Shown here: positions 13,201 through 25,600 of the stretch, one piece after another
How positions within the stretch are numbered: the first letter of the stretch is position 1
Layout of the letters: every line of letters starts with the position of its first letter
NCBI GenBank assembly: GCA_018417955.1
Contig: JACTVC010000005.1
Span: forward strand, 1,302,001 to 1,366,000
Source: Laccaria trichodermophora
Lineage: Eukaryota > Basidiomycota > Agaricomycetes > Agaricales > Hydnangiaceae
Direction of reading: 5' to 3'
DNA: 64,000 bases
Position numbers and translations under genes: made by a program
Notes under the pieces: model-generated
The model's input: the letters and a program-made list of their open reading frames with translations, nothing else
The model's database searches: none
What the model was told of the DNA's origin: nothing

Positions 13201-13694
13201 GGCTTGGCCTTGGTTTCCTCTTTCTCAGCTGACGGGCTGTGATCTTGATCTGATTCGTCGTCCTTCCGCGCTTTCTTTCTGCTGGCACTCATAGTATGGT
13301 TTGATAGCGACGAGGAGGGTCTTTTACTGTTTGATGACGAAGGATAGACGTGCTCCGTTGGCGGAGTTCCAATAGTATCCGAGCCTTGAGATGATGGAGA
13401 GGAATAGTTGGGAAGCAAAGATAGATGCTGTGGGAGATGGTGCGGAGGTTGTTGGTAGTTGGAGTAATATGGAGGATAGAGACCAAGTGATGGATCGATT
13501 GGAACTGAAGACGACGACGGTGGGTGCATTGAGTGAGAAGTAGATTGATCCTGGTGCGGCATTGAAAAATCTGAGTATTCCTGATCGGGGGGAAGATGAA
13601 TGAGTTCAGGATAGGTCAAGGCTGAGAAATGTTGTGGATCAGGAGAGTAATATGAGGAATAAGCAAAGTGAGATGGGGACATTTCAATATGCAT
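10297..13694 (-). CDS. prtT-like Zn(II)2Cys6 transcription factor
   Basis: Nuclear DNA-binding regulator of the fungal Zn2Cys6 class. Basidiomycete members of this subfamily are usually annotated as like PrtT, the Aspergillus activator of secreted-protease genes. Exon 1 (13192..13694) encodes a Ser/Pro/Tyr-rich leader and a KKARKDDESD basic stretch. An intron then splits the zinc cluster from its leader, and the next exon gives ACTVCRRLKMKC...CKRC...C with spacing CX2CX6CX8CX2CX6C. Further exons give a fungal_trans-type middle domain: FERPLFLMTTYLLSRKHELL, PEMLSFVTTAEVVALF, LAFSVPARGYKSLEIVQAYL, LLSLWGCGAVERYEQDKTWL and RERTWILCFCLDRSF. The tail is acidic and Gln/Asn-rich (LLNEFQFDSEMGPVADI), like an activation domain, and ends in a Gly/Ala-rich stretch. 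I count at least eight exons. Several junctions between 10.9 and 12.5 kb were read only from continuity. The start is the ATG at 13694; the one at 13682 is also possible. The target genes cannot be told from this window. Confidence 0.88.
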
Positions 13695-16600
13695 GAGGAT
13701 AGAATGAAAGCGAGCCTCGCTTCCCAACTGTGAGGAGAATGACCCTCGGCAGCGGGGTGAGGGCAACTATTCTGAAGATCCTTTAAAGCAAGAGATTCGT
13801 GAGACTCACGCGTGGAAGAGATGAGACCTTTTTTGGAGTTATACGGGGCAGAATGAGCTTTGAGATCTGACAACCAAAGTAAGAAACAGCTGTGAGCATA
13901 GAAAAGACTCACGATATATGTCGGAGCGAAAAACACGGTCGAAAGGAGAAGTTCGGGCCTGAGATCACACTAACCAAGAATCCGTAGAACGCCCACGCAG
14001 TCTAAAATCCGCCACCGGAGAGAAAGATGTGGGCAAGCCGCAACACAGTGATTTGAATGAAATTTAAGTGCAATACCGTTGGGGACCTACGGTCAAGGGA
14101 AAGAGACGTTGAGGTCACATGCCTCTCCCGCCCAGTCACGAAAGTTACGGTCACGTTCATCCCTCTTTTCTATCCCTACTGAACCACCTTTTTTCTCCAG
14201 AGTGTCTGCGTCTACTGAAATTTCTCGCAAAATGATAGAAGCTTTCGTAAGATATTTTTTAAGATTGATACCACGCGTCAGATCTAAAGGGTTAGTAGGC
14301 ACGGAACTGCGGGCGGTTTACTACTTATCTTGCAACCAACGTTGCCGTGGATTGGTGCTGAAACTGCTTCGCCTTCGCACGAGACACCACCCTTTTTTGT
14401 CCAGTCAATCCCTAATTGACCAGTGATTCAGCGGCTTTTTGGTAAATCACGGCTGTCATACTACTTAGCCCCGGGCCTTGTTTTGCATTGGTTTTTTCTT
14501 TTCAGATACAGAAGCTCGGTAAGTCAATGGTTTTGCCCCCCGATCAAATACCATCACAAATAACCTGCTGGTCGAAGCCTGCAGATGTCCCTCACTGGGC
14601 TTCTTTCCAACACCGACAAGAATGAAGCCGCTCACAAAGGTGACTTTCGCCTATTCTACCGCCTTGCATCCTAATTGGCCAATTGACTTTTTGACGAAAG
14701 GTGAAATCGATGTCAGAAGACTATACACATTCTCTTTCTCCTCCACTATACAACGGTGACAGTGAGATGTCAAGTACTTCCACTGTATCAAGATCTAGAG
14801 CAAGGCACCACTTCTCACTGCATTTTCCAGGTCGTAATCGAATTATGATACGATTCCGTTCCCCTGCCAGAGGGAAATGCAGTTCGGCGGCCTGCTTACC
14901 CTCCTAATTTTATCTTCAATCGCTTTCCCTGGTCGTGTGATTTATCAACCAGCATTTTACAGGCATTTTAACGCATCGCCACTATGTCTACCCAACACAG
15001 TGCCCACCCAGGTCACATGAGTTTTATCAAGATAAGGACATCAAGGTAAGCTTTGAATCCTCTCGAAATACTACTGAGTTGGGATAAGTTTTGCGATGCC
15101 GTAACTTTGACGACCCTGAAGGTCCCACCACAGTCAAAATAGACACCAACTGTTGCGTAAAACTGGTGAAGAACTTGTCCTCCTTTGAGAACCAATGCTG
15201 ACTGTTTGCCTGTATTCCACCGAATAATGTGTTAGGCCGCTGTCAAATTTTCCGCAGCATCTCTCCGCCCAATCCTTGTGTGGTGCCTTGATGTCAGTGA
15301 CCTCTTGCCATGCATAAAATGGCGATGGATCCTCGTTTTCTTTGAAAATTATGATGGCTCCGTACGCTGCGGGGACTCCACCAGATTTCTAGATCGATGC
15401 GATTTGGAAGGAAAGCAGTCGTTTGATTTCGACACATTCATGTGGGCAAAGACAGACTTCCCATACCAATTGTTCTCCATATCTGACCAAGTATGATCAT
15501 CTCTTCCTATGCGCACGCGGCTGCGACTGGATTACCGCAAGAATCGCCTTTCACGACTATCTGGAATACTTGGGGCTTTTTTTCTTACACCTTATGTTTT
15601 CATCGCAGCTGCTAAAATTGTCTTTTCCCATATATCCTGTTCTCTAATCAAATCAAGGCGAGTGTCGGACTCCATGGCTGTTATCTACACGCGTTCCTGA
15701 TGGTTAATGATATCGATCTTTGTGGCAGAGCAAAAACAATCTCACCTCCCATTTTCACCGCCTACAATTTCCTGGGATTCTTAGATCTCATGGCCTAACT
15801 TATTCTCGTGACCACCTGCACTCGTGTACGCAAGTCGAAGCCGCTTCGGGTCACGACGCACATTGTGCCTCAAGCCAAGCTAGACAGGGTTATCTAACCC
15901 CCACGGCAAGAAACTACCTTTCTATAATAAACTCAGCAGTCTCATCCTTCCGTTCCTTAGTAATGGTGTCCAAGCCCGTTCCTTAAAGGTGCTCCAAGCG
16001 TCCATTCACCTTTCTCATCCATCGGCCCTGCAAGAACGTTGCGACTGATTACTTTCCTTAAATTCTCGCAGACAGATCCAAAATGCTGCCTTCCCCTCGA
16101 GTAACTTCTATCATTTACGGCATCGACCTAGCAACGCGGGGACGGGGGTATTTATAGCACTTTACGACACCCACGATCGATCATGTCGAGCGGGGTAAGC
16201 ATTATAAAATCTAACGTAGCCGACTCGAGAGACTTGTGGTCGAGCCGAGGCCGAAAATTAACGTCACGGTGCGCGATGGGATCTTATCGCTCGTTATTCT
16301 TGCTCTGGCTCTTGTCTCTCATCTGTGAGTTACGTGAACGAATCGAGATCTCCCCCTCTTGGAGATCTTGTTTATGACAATGTTTAAATGCTAATAATAT
16401 TTTTTTACATTCTCCTCTCTTTCGATTATAGAATATCCCAAAATACTTACTTCACTGGCCTATTAGTTCCGATTCAATCACTTGATTCTCGAGCAGACTT
16501 TTTTACAGGCGATGATGATGTTTGGGCTGTGGATAAAGATATCAGAGTTGCGAATGGCGTAATGCACGATAAGGATGAGTGCATCGAGTGGGAGACGCTG

Positions 16601-18649
16601 CGCTATACTCAGGTGATGCAAATGTTTGCTGTCAGAAGGACCAAGGCACGCTTCGACGTCAACGCATGTTGACATCCAGCGGCGTTTCCGTCGATCGAGT
16701 GGACATATTTGACATCAGTTGAAACCACCATTAGCCCAAGAAGGGAGCCAGAGACATTTTCCCCCTCAATCAGGACATTCGTTCCCTCCTTAAACACTGT
16801 TGTTTGAAGGGGTGGAAAGTACTCTTGATGACGGTTTTCTAATTTAGTACTATCACCTCACACGACATTCGGATTGCGCTTGGATCACTATACATGTTCG
16901 ATTGTATCTGAAAGAGATAAGCCCGCGATGTCGTCTAGAACCCAAGGCAGCAAAGGTTACTTACAGATTTTAGAGTGTCATTTGGAAATAGTCATTGTTT
17001 GTCAAAAAAAAGGTACATCGTTTTCGCAGGAAACGTCTTGTGGAAAGATATAGTCGCACACTGGCATTACTATTAGCAAGCAGCACGACCAGAATCCGAA
17101 GACAACGGGGAGATTGTAGATGTAGACACTCGACTGAAACTGTGGTTTATCGTGCGCATCAGCTGAAACGTTATCGCAGGACATCCTAGAGTGCGCTGTC
17201 TCATGACATGCGGACCGAGGTTTCTCGACATTTCGATGGTTTCGAGAGCGATGAATGTTATCCTACAGAATATTAGTTGGAACCAATCATCACCACTGAA
17301 GCATATGGGAGGACGCACTTCTTTCCCAAAAGACCGATCAGTGCTCTCACTGAGGGAGCGAGTCGCTACGAAAGTCACGGAGACTCCTTGGGAATCACGC
17401 ATCTAGTCAATGCGATATGGGCAGGAGAACTTTTCCCGCTTGAATCGGTGGTCACCAAAAACCACATCGATGATAATGTCAAAGGTCGAGTGGGAGGATC
17501 GACCTTGGATCGACAGACCGGTATAGGCGCATTGGTAATTGAGATCAGCCATGACGAGTCAAGAATTGTGAAACAATGAGCATCCACAAAGAGGCTTCGA
17601 CATTTGACAAGCATGACGGCCGCCAACGGGTGATGAGAGTTTGAAGACGATTGTGATGTAGCAGTAGCTGCGGACTAATGCCAAGCCATTCACACAAGGC
17701 GGCCTCTGTCGACTGTACGGGTGCAAATTCGTTGTGTCATTCAGGCAGTTGTTGAAGTTTTCTGTTTGCTGTAAAATTGGTGGCCGGTGCATGGGCGCCG
17801 GCCGCCTTCAAAGTTCTCCCATAGTGGATAGTGAACACAGACATATTTGTAGCAGTGAAAAACACGATGACTCTGCGCGATAGAGAACAGACCAATGAAC
17901 GAAATAAAAGGTCCATCGGAACTTGGTCGGCCGCGAAAATAGAGTGGAGTCCGAAAGGCGGACATAATATCACCCATCTGTACGCGGGAGTACACGGTGA
18001 TGACTGGCACAGACGCCAAAGACGGCAGGTGGAAAGTGGTTAGAAACCTTCCAGATGTACGTCAGAGGAAGGAGCGGAGGCAATTTCTGGCCCAGTGGTG
18101 CATTAAATTGGCTGAACGGCGGTCTGCGTCAGTCCGCTTGCGGAACAGCAGTACGTACACCTGCTTCTCTCCAGCAGCTTCGTGACTTTTATGGCGCAGG
18201 TACGTTCCTAAATGTGACGCTGGGGGAGAATGGGACCCGTCGCCAGCTTTGTATGTTCTTGTTTCAGTATCCACCTTAGCATCTCAGACGACGCCGCAAA
18301 TTCCCTTCAGAACCAGAGCAATTGGCAAGTATGAAAGCCATATGCGCATCTATTTTCGTAGCCTCTCGCTTGCCGACCGAGGTGCTCCTCCAGTGGAGTC
18401 CTTGCCGACGAAAGGCCGAACAGAATTACGAGAACATCAGAGAAGAATACCTCATCAAAGCAAAGTGTCCGGCTGTTAAGAGAACAAGGAGGTAAGCTTG
18501 AGGCAAGCAAGAACAAGGGGCCCATGATGCAAGGGTAATTACAAAGGTTGTGGCCGCGATGTTGATTGTTGTTGACTGATGTCAACTCCGACACCGAGGT
18601 TGCTGTTCCTCCTTGAACTCTCCTGTCTTTCTTCCACATCTCTAACACA
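13695..18649. other. Long gene-poor region, about 5 kb
   Basis: No frame longer than about 145 codons occurs on either strand. None of the candidates (14079-14426 plus, 16388-16672 plus, 17073-17402 minus, 17741-18019 minus, 18307-18738 minus) shows a domain or a convincing splice chain. Possible promoter-like elements are present, for example TATTTATAG near 16150 followed by an ATG at 16183, but the product is not credible. The stretch may hold the extended upstream control region of the Zn2Cys6 regulator, noncoding RNA, or decayed sequence. Confidence 0.45.
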
Positions 18650-21533
18650 ATGAGCGCCGGCAGGCCTTTCCTCGTTCTCCAGCCTTCAGTGAGCACAACA
18701 AAGTTGGTATCTTTCATTTTTGTACTCGCAAAGGCCACTCACCAACCCACTTTGCAGAGTAATAACGACAACAACGACAACGACAACTTACGCGCCAATT
18801 CAATTACCATCTTTGCCACCCCCATCTTCGCCAAAAGACCCCAAGAACTACCCGCTTCTCCATGCAAATTTGCCCAAATCTTTGAGGCACTTTCCACTCG
18901 TGTTTCCGAACGGTGCACGCGCCACATTTCGTGCTGATGGTGAGGGTGGTGATGATGAAATGCAAGAAGAGCAGGAGGCCGTGGGGGGTGTTGGCTGGCG
19001 TATGTTGAAGCGAGATGAAGAGGTTGAAGACTCGAACGTTGTGGGCCTGACGGAAGCTGTTGAGCGTTATGGGAAGAAGAGGGCACATAACGCGGACAAC
19101 ATGATGGAGGGCGTTGAAATAACTAATACAACAATTCCCCCACGAAAGAAAGCAAGGGCTACTCCCCTTCCACAGATATCCACCGTTAATGCAGCTGCCC
19201 CCCCTTCACCCTTGCCGTCACCGCATGGCTCGCCGCCACCAGAAACGATCTGGCCATCTGCGCCGCCAAGTGGGGCGTCCTCGCCTCTACCGCAAGCCCC
19301 CTTACAGCCGGACTTGTCTTTGACGACGCTGCTGGCTTTGCCATCATTGCTAGCTCACTTCACAAGCCTTCCACCTCCATTGCAATCGCATTTCCTATTG
19401 ACGCTCTTACGCCACTCCCCGCTTCCTGTTCTCCGTACCCTCCATTCCGTCCTAACGCCAACTCTGGCACGCGATTTTCTAACGTTACTACCACCCGAGT
19501 TGGTATCACACATCCTGAGCTACCTCCCATATCCTACACTAGCACGCGCTTCGCGTGTTTCAAAGTCATGGCGGGCAATCATCGATTCTGATCCCGTTCT
19601 ATGGCGTGACTTGCTCAAAAGCACAAAGATTTGGTTTGGGGGGGAGTCAGAGAACGCATTTGCCACTTCAATCTATGCACGCCGACGACACGCACAAAGA
19701 TCCCAAACTTTTATTCCCAACCATCTGCCGTTGCCGCATCCTTACAAGATTCTCTTTAAATCCAGACACTTAACACGGACACGTTGGGTTAACAACCCAG
19801 AACCCAAACACGTATCGTTCCCCGCGCATGGCTCTGCGGTCGTCACATGTCTCATCTTCTCTCACGGCCGCATCATCTCCGCTTCAGATGACCATTCTAT
19901 CCACGTTTATTCCCCGGATACTGGAGAGTTGCTTCGTTCACTTGAAGGTCATGAAGGTGGCGTCTGGGCTCTGGCAGCTAGCAAAGACACCTTGGTCAGC
20001 GGGTCCACGGACCGGACTGTACGAATATGGGACCTTTCGACGGGCAAGTGCACGCATGTATTTGGTGGACACACAAGTACTGTCCGGTGTCTTGCCATCG
20101 TGAAACCTGAATTCGTCGATGTTGAACATGACAGCGGGATTGTCACACGAGAAAAGTGGCCTAAACGGCCATTGATTGTGACAGGTAGTAGAGATCACTC
20201 CCTCAGGGTGTGGACTCTACCCAAACCAGGCGAAGCTGAGTATCGGTGTTTTGGTCCCGAGGAAACAGAGGTAGACCCCGCAGACGTTTGCGTATGTGCT
20301 CTTAGCCCCTTTTTAAAGCCAGCTACTAATCAGTGATAAACAGGACGCTGACGAAAACCCCTACCATAGATTGCATTTGGAAGGGCATGACCATGCTGTT
20401 AGAGCTTTGGCCGCTCGGGGTAGAACCCTCGTCTCAGGCAGCTACGATTGTACTGTACGCATTTGGGACATCATTACTGGCGCTTGTCGCTGGGTTTTGG
20501 TTGGCCATACTCAGAAAGGTAGCGTACTCTTCACTTTTGATTTGTTTGACATTCGAAGATTGACCCTCTTTCAGTGTACAGCGTTGTTCTTGATTTAGGA
20601 CGCAATCAGGCTTGTTCTGGTTCCATGGATGGAACTGTTCGTGTCTGGAATCTTCAAACAGGTCAATGTCAACATACATTGACAGGCCATACGTCGCTGG
20701 TCGGACTCCTTGGCTTGTCACCTTCGTATCTTGTGTCCGCAGCTGCTGATTCCACCCTTCGGATTTGGGATCCTGACACTGGTGACCTTCGACATACACT
20801 CGCGGCTCACACAGGAGCCATTACATGTTTCCAACATGATGAGTTCAAAGTTCTCAGTGGCTCGGACGGCAACCTCAAGATGTGGAACATCCGAGACGGC
20901 GCAGTCGTCAGAGACCTCCTGACTGGCATTACCGGAGTCTGGCAGGTCGTTTTTGAAGGACGCTGGTGTGTTGCGGCAAGTAACAGGAATGACGCAACTG
21001 TCCTTGATGTGTGGGACTTTGGTAATGAGGAGGACGAAGAGTGGCTTGGGGAGCCACCTGGGGGGTTGTACGATGAAGACGGCTTCAGCGATGCGGAAGA
21101 AGACGAGGACGAATTCACAAAGAAGATCAAGCGGATGACTGAAATCGAGGAGGATAACGACGACCAGGAACAAGCCGATATTAATGCTATGGATCAAGAT
21201 CTTATCCCTTCCGAATCTGAATCCGTCGAAATTAAAGTGGAGCTCCAGCCTCGTCACCACCCTCGTCGCGAAGATGACGATGTGGACATAGATATCCAGG
21301 GGGATTCTGATACCGAACCGATGGGTGTAGAAGCATCTCGATGGGCCCCTACAACTACGGTTACCACAACAAGGACTACGCATACCCATAACGGCCGGCC
21401 GAGAGGCCTCTCTCGACGACCACACCTCCATCCTTCCTCTGGTGGGCCATCAACAGCAGCATTGATTGGCCAACTACCTGACAATAACGAAACACCGACA
21501 CGACCTCGGCGACCTTTAACCCGAAGACTATGA
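18650..21533 (+). CDS. CDC4: Cdc4-type F-box/WD40 substrate adaptor of an SCF ubiquitin ligase
   Basis: Substrate-recognition subunit of SCF E3 ligase. Cdc4/Fbw7/Pop1 proteins dock phosphorylated cell-cycle regulators through the WD40 propeller and bind Skp1 through the F-box. Order seen: a disordered Thr/Pro-rich N-terminus; a helical region like the Cdc4/Fbw7 dimerisation domain running into DFLTLLPPELVSHILSYLP; the F-box (ARASRVSKSWRAIIDSDPVL); then seven or eight WD repeats (VRIWDLSTGKC, LRVWTLPKPGE, VRIWDIITGAC, VRVWNLQTGQC, LRIWDPDTGDL, LKMWNIRDGAV, VLDVWDFG). The tail is acidic and ends in Arg/Thr-rich sequence. Exons end at 20291 and resume at 20344, then end at 20518 and resume at 20575, both in phase. 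The junction of the first exon (ATG at 18650) with the Thr-rich exon near 18760 does not keep frame at any canonical pair I tried, so the extreme N-terminus is unresolved. Confidence 0.9.
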
Positions 21534-21865
21534 GCAACTAATAGAATTGGCCTTTGACGGCCTGCATTGATGAACCATTATTCCTTTCTTTCTCTGTATC
21601 TTTCACTTACCCTCATGACATATGATACTCCTCATACGTAGTATTGTAATCTCACTCTCTCGCTCTCAATCTGGTCACCTCAATTGTTACAATTATCTGC
21701 AAAAGCACAAATACATGGTACTATCAGTCATTTTGCATGTGTACGGGCACTGTGTTTGAAATTCGAAGTCTTAGGTCCAAGACGAGATCACTATAAAGCT
21801 ACAAGAGATACAGAGATTGACGAGTGTGGTGAAAAAGGCGGAGAATGTGTGATCCAAGAGACCTC
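21534..21865. other. Short spacer between convergent genes
   Basis: About 330 bp between the stop of the F-box/WD40 gene and the stop of the cyclophilin gene. It should hold both 3' untranslated regions. No coding potential is seen. Confidence 0.5.
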
Positions 21866-22624
21866 TCAAACCACATGGCCTTTATGTATTTTGATATCTT
21901 CTTTAGGCCTGAAAAACGCCAGAGTCAGCGTCAAGTTGGGATAGAGATTGGATAGAGGGGGGACAGACCGATCTTGCGCATCAACTGCCACAGCGCCGAG
22001 CCGTTGTACGACACGCATTCCTGAGCTTACCCGCCCAAAGATGGTGTGCTTGCCGTCGAGATAAGGCGTAGGACCAAGGGTTATGAAGAATTGCGATCCT
22101 TTGGAAGTAAAACCACATGGGACAGAATAAATGGTCGGTTCTAAATCAATGTTATTAGGCCACACTCACCGTTGGTGTTTGGACCTGAATTGGCCATTGC
22201 GAGGATACCAGCACCCGTGAACCTCAGCTCTGGGGAAATTTCATCTTCACTGTCGGATAAGTCAACGAAATAACACGAAAATTGGGATAACAAGGACATA
22301 CAATTTCTGCCCATAGATGCTAGTTCCTCCTCTGCCTGTTCCCGTTGGATCGCCTCCTTGAATCATGAAATCCTGTTCGTGTATGGAATTAGAATCGGTC
22401 TGGAGAATTAGAAATCAGACATACGGCAATAACGCGATGAAATACGACACCATTGTAATACCCTCGTTTCGCCAGTTCTGCAAAGTTCTTGCACGTCTGT
22501 TGTAAATGTAATGGATCAGTAACAGATTGAATCGGTGGGTGTGGTGACTGACTCGTGGTGCGTGATCCCAATAGAGCTCTAATTGAACATCTCCCAAGTT
22601 TGTTTCCAGAACCACTGAATCCAT
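21866..22624 (-). CDS. PPIL1-type peptidyl-prolyl cis-trans isomerase (cyclophilin)
   Basis: Single-domain cyclophilin of about 160 aa, matching the roughly 166 aa of PPIL1, a spliceosome-associated isomerase. It begins [20 protein letters not shown] (ATG at 22624). Spliced exons then give [60 protein letters not shown] and [20 protein letters not shown]. The catalytic Arg in FHRVI, the F/M/Q of DFMIQGGD and the [14 protein letters not shown] pocket are all present. The position usually held by Trp before [10 protein letters not shown] is Tyr. The last intron joins VDAQDR to [13 protein letters not shown] in frame. The N-terminus lacks any targeting sequence, so a nuclear/cytosolic location is inferred. 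A TATAAAT element on the minus strand near 22925 may mark a distant start with 5' introns. Confidence 0.92.
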
Positions 22625-25600
22625 AGCGACTCCTAAGACCACAGTTGATGGAGAGGTGCAAGTTAAAAAAGTGTTGAACAACGTGTGTGTCCAGCTCGCG
22701 ACTGTCACGGCTATGTAAGCTGTCCCGTGCCGTTACAGATAGTGGCGTGACATACCAGTGGCAAGGTTTCCAAACTCTTGATTCCAATTGACCCAAATTC
22801 GTCTTCACCATCTGCTTCAAGTAGCACAGCCAACGAAGTTAGATTCTTGATGGCGATTGTCATCACCACCAAGACGCCGTTTAGATGAAGCAAAAAAGTT
22901 ACCCATGAATGCCTGCAAGCATAAATTTATAGGGAGGAGTCGCTCTTAACAACACTCTTGCCCCCCAGCCTGGTGCTAAAATCCCATCGTCGAAGTGGTG
23001 AGCACGATTTCGGTCAGATTGCTTTGGAACTCACCCAGGTTTTCTATCCGACATGTAAAGCTGGTCTTTAATTTAGTTCTTGATAGTCCGACTTACACAA
23101 ATTCTGCAACCCCCCGACTTCGCTGCAATTCTTCTGGTTTTGTCCCAAGTGTACCTCGGAACGGCACTCCCAACGGTAGGTACATCGCGTCCGTTCTTTC
23201 CACTCCATCCCATGAAACTCAACGATTTTCATTCCAGAACAGACGCGGAGATTTGACTGAGCCCCTCGAAAATCGCGCTTTTGCTCCAATGTTGATTTTC
23301 ACCCTCGCTGTGGCGCCGATGATCTGGGGACACGAGAGCTGGAGAAGTCCTGGCTCATCGCACGCGGGGTTAGTTTTTTGCCCAATTATGATTCTAATTC
23401 CACCTTACTTGAAACGATGAAAAGGTACAGGAAAGCTTCAACTTATTGAGCGATCGCTGACCTTGCAAATGACATACCTTAGCCTAAGACACGCCCATCG
23501 CCCGTTCCTCCTCGTCAAAATACAAATCCCCCTCCTCCTGCCCCTCGGCTTGCCCCAATCCCGTCCAGGTGTGTAAACGGTCTCTTACACTGACCTATGC
23601 ACTTAACTTTGCGTGCCATTCAGCCTCACCCTCAACCAGAGCCTAGACCTGCATATGCAAGTCGCCCTTTTCCACTTGCAAAGGGCAAAACAAAGGTATG
23701 TGCTTTGATCTCTTCGGCGTCTGACTTCATGTTGACCATAATTCAGGAACGGTGAGGACCTTGATTTCATTTTTAAAACAGTTGATACTGACTATCACCT
23801 CAGGCATTATAGGAGACGGACACTAGATTGGTCTAACCTTGAAAAATGAGCGAAGTCGTGTTTCGGTAATAGAAAAAATGAATAAAACAATTTACGCACA
23901 GAATCGTGGATACCGGGGTGCACCTACTGGTGTGATTTGATTGACTTTGGACTGCACTCCGATAATAGAGAAAAATCAGTCGAACAACCCATTGTTCGCC
24001 CCTTTCTCAATCCTGAGCTTCTGTTTCTATTGAAACAAGCTGGAACTCAAGGGAAATTTGAGTCTTAGGAATCAGATCTATACTGGCATCGTGAAACGAA
24101 CGAGGAATCAACAATCCACGCATACGTATTAGAGTCGTACGCCATTATAGAGGAACTCTTGAACACAGCGGTGTTTCTAACACTCACTTGAATTTAGCCT
24201 TGATACTAAGACTAACTTAGGAGGAAAGGCAAAGCAAACATCCGCGGTGGGAGTGCCCAGAAAAAAATGCAGAAATCCACCTTGAAGATTTTGAGTTGGA
24301 GAGCCGAAGATACCAGGACACCCGATACGGGGTCTCTAACAGACTGTCATTTGGCTCCCAAACCTTGAATAAATGCCAACGGCCACAGTCCAGATAGGAC
24401 CTGCACTTGTATGGTGGCCAATAGACTCGGTATGTCCTGAAGCTCCTAGGCCCTCCTTGATATTTTCCAACGATATGGACCCAGAGTAGGGGACCACTGA
24501 TGACTGTTGGGTGAGTGAGCGCGGTACCTAGATATACTTATGACCGCTTTTAAAACATCTTGACAAAAGGGGTCGATGGGTCATCGCGAGTGTTGGGCCA
24601 GCTGAATAATAATTAGCAGACTGAAGATGTACATTCTGCAGACAGACCGTACTGTGTTTCTAAATGATTCACGAATGCGAAGTAATGCGGCAAAAAGAAG
24701 GGCGCTGTTGGAATATTCCGAGGCACGACGGTCGAAAAGGTTGTCGGCCTCTACTTTACAGAGAGCAATTGCAAAGCCACAACGCCAGGGAAAAAAGTCA
24801 TAAACACTCCCGGCTGACCATAATATTGGACGACAAGTCCGGAAAGCAGCCATGGTTATCAAGAAGGTGCACCTTAGGACTAGGGCCGTGTTGAAGGGAG
24901 GTGCGAGCAGCCAAACAGTCACACAAATTCTGTTCACGCCCTTACCATGTGGCATACGCACGCAACACATAGCGTCAAACCCGGATTTCCAGTACCCAAT
25001 TTGAATTTCCTCATATCCAAAAGTCGATAAACGTTAGCAAGAAAGGACTTGGAAAACCTGGGAGAGTCCGGGCTGCGTCGAAGAACTTAGAAGAGGGGTG
25101 GCATCGGGGAAGGGCCAAGGAAGGCCAAGGTGGATTGGTCTTCTCTCCCGTTTCAAAGCCTTACATGTTTCTTAGCTTCATGAGACTCCAAAAAAGATTG
25201 TGGAACTTACAGAGGACCCAACGTATGAGGACGTCGTTGGCCACCTTCAATCGGAATGTTCGCCTCAGCCTTGGAGGTGGAAATTCATATACTTGCGCCC
25301 TCGGGCGGAAACTGCGTGTGTCGGAAATTATTCAAAGATCGAGGTTGCGGAATGCCACTTTTCAATCTTCCATCTGCTCTCCACTTTGATAGCCCGTGGC
25401 CCCATTTTCCACCCTCGTCGTATCCACGTCCATTATTTGAAGGTCGTTTGATGCCGCCCACATGTCCATGGGAACCCAATGGATCCATACACAGGAGTCG
25501 CGATCTTTAAATTTCACAGCAGCTTTTGGCTCCCGATCCGATTCACCCGATGCGGCGGATCCAATGTCTTGAGCTGCTTTCGCCGGGGGCGGCTGCTATA

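Noticed and set aside
20718..21431. 237-codon minus-strand frame
   Set aside because: It is antisense to the WD40 repeats of the Cdc4-type gene and has no recognisable domain.
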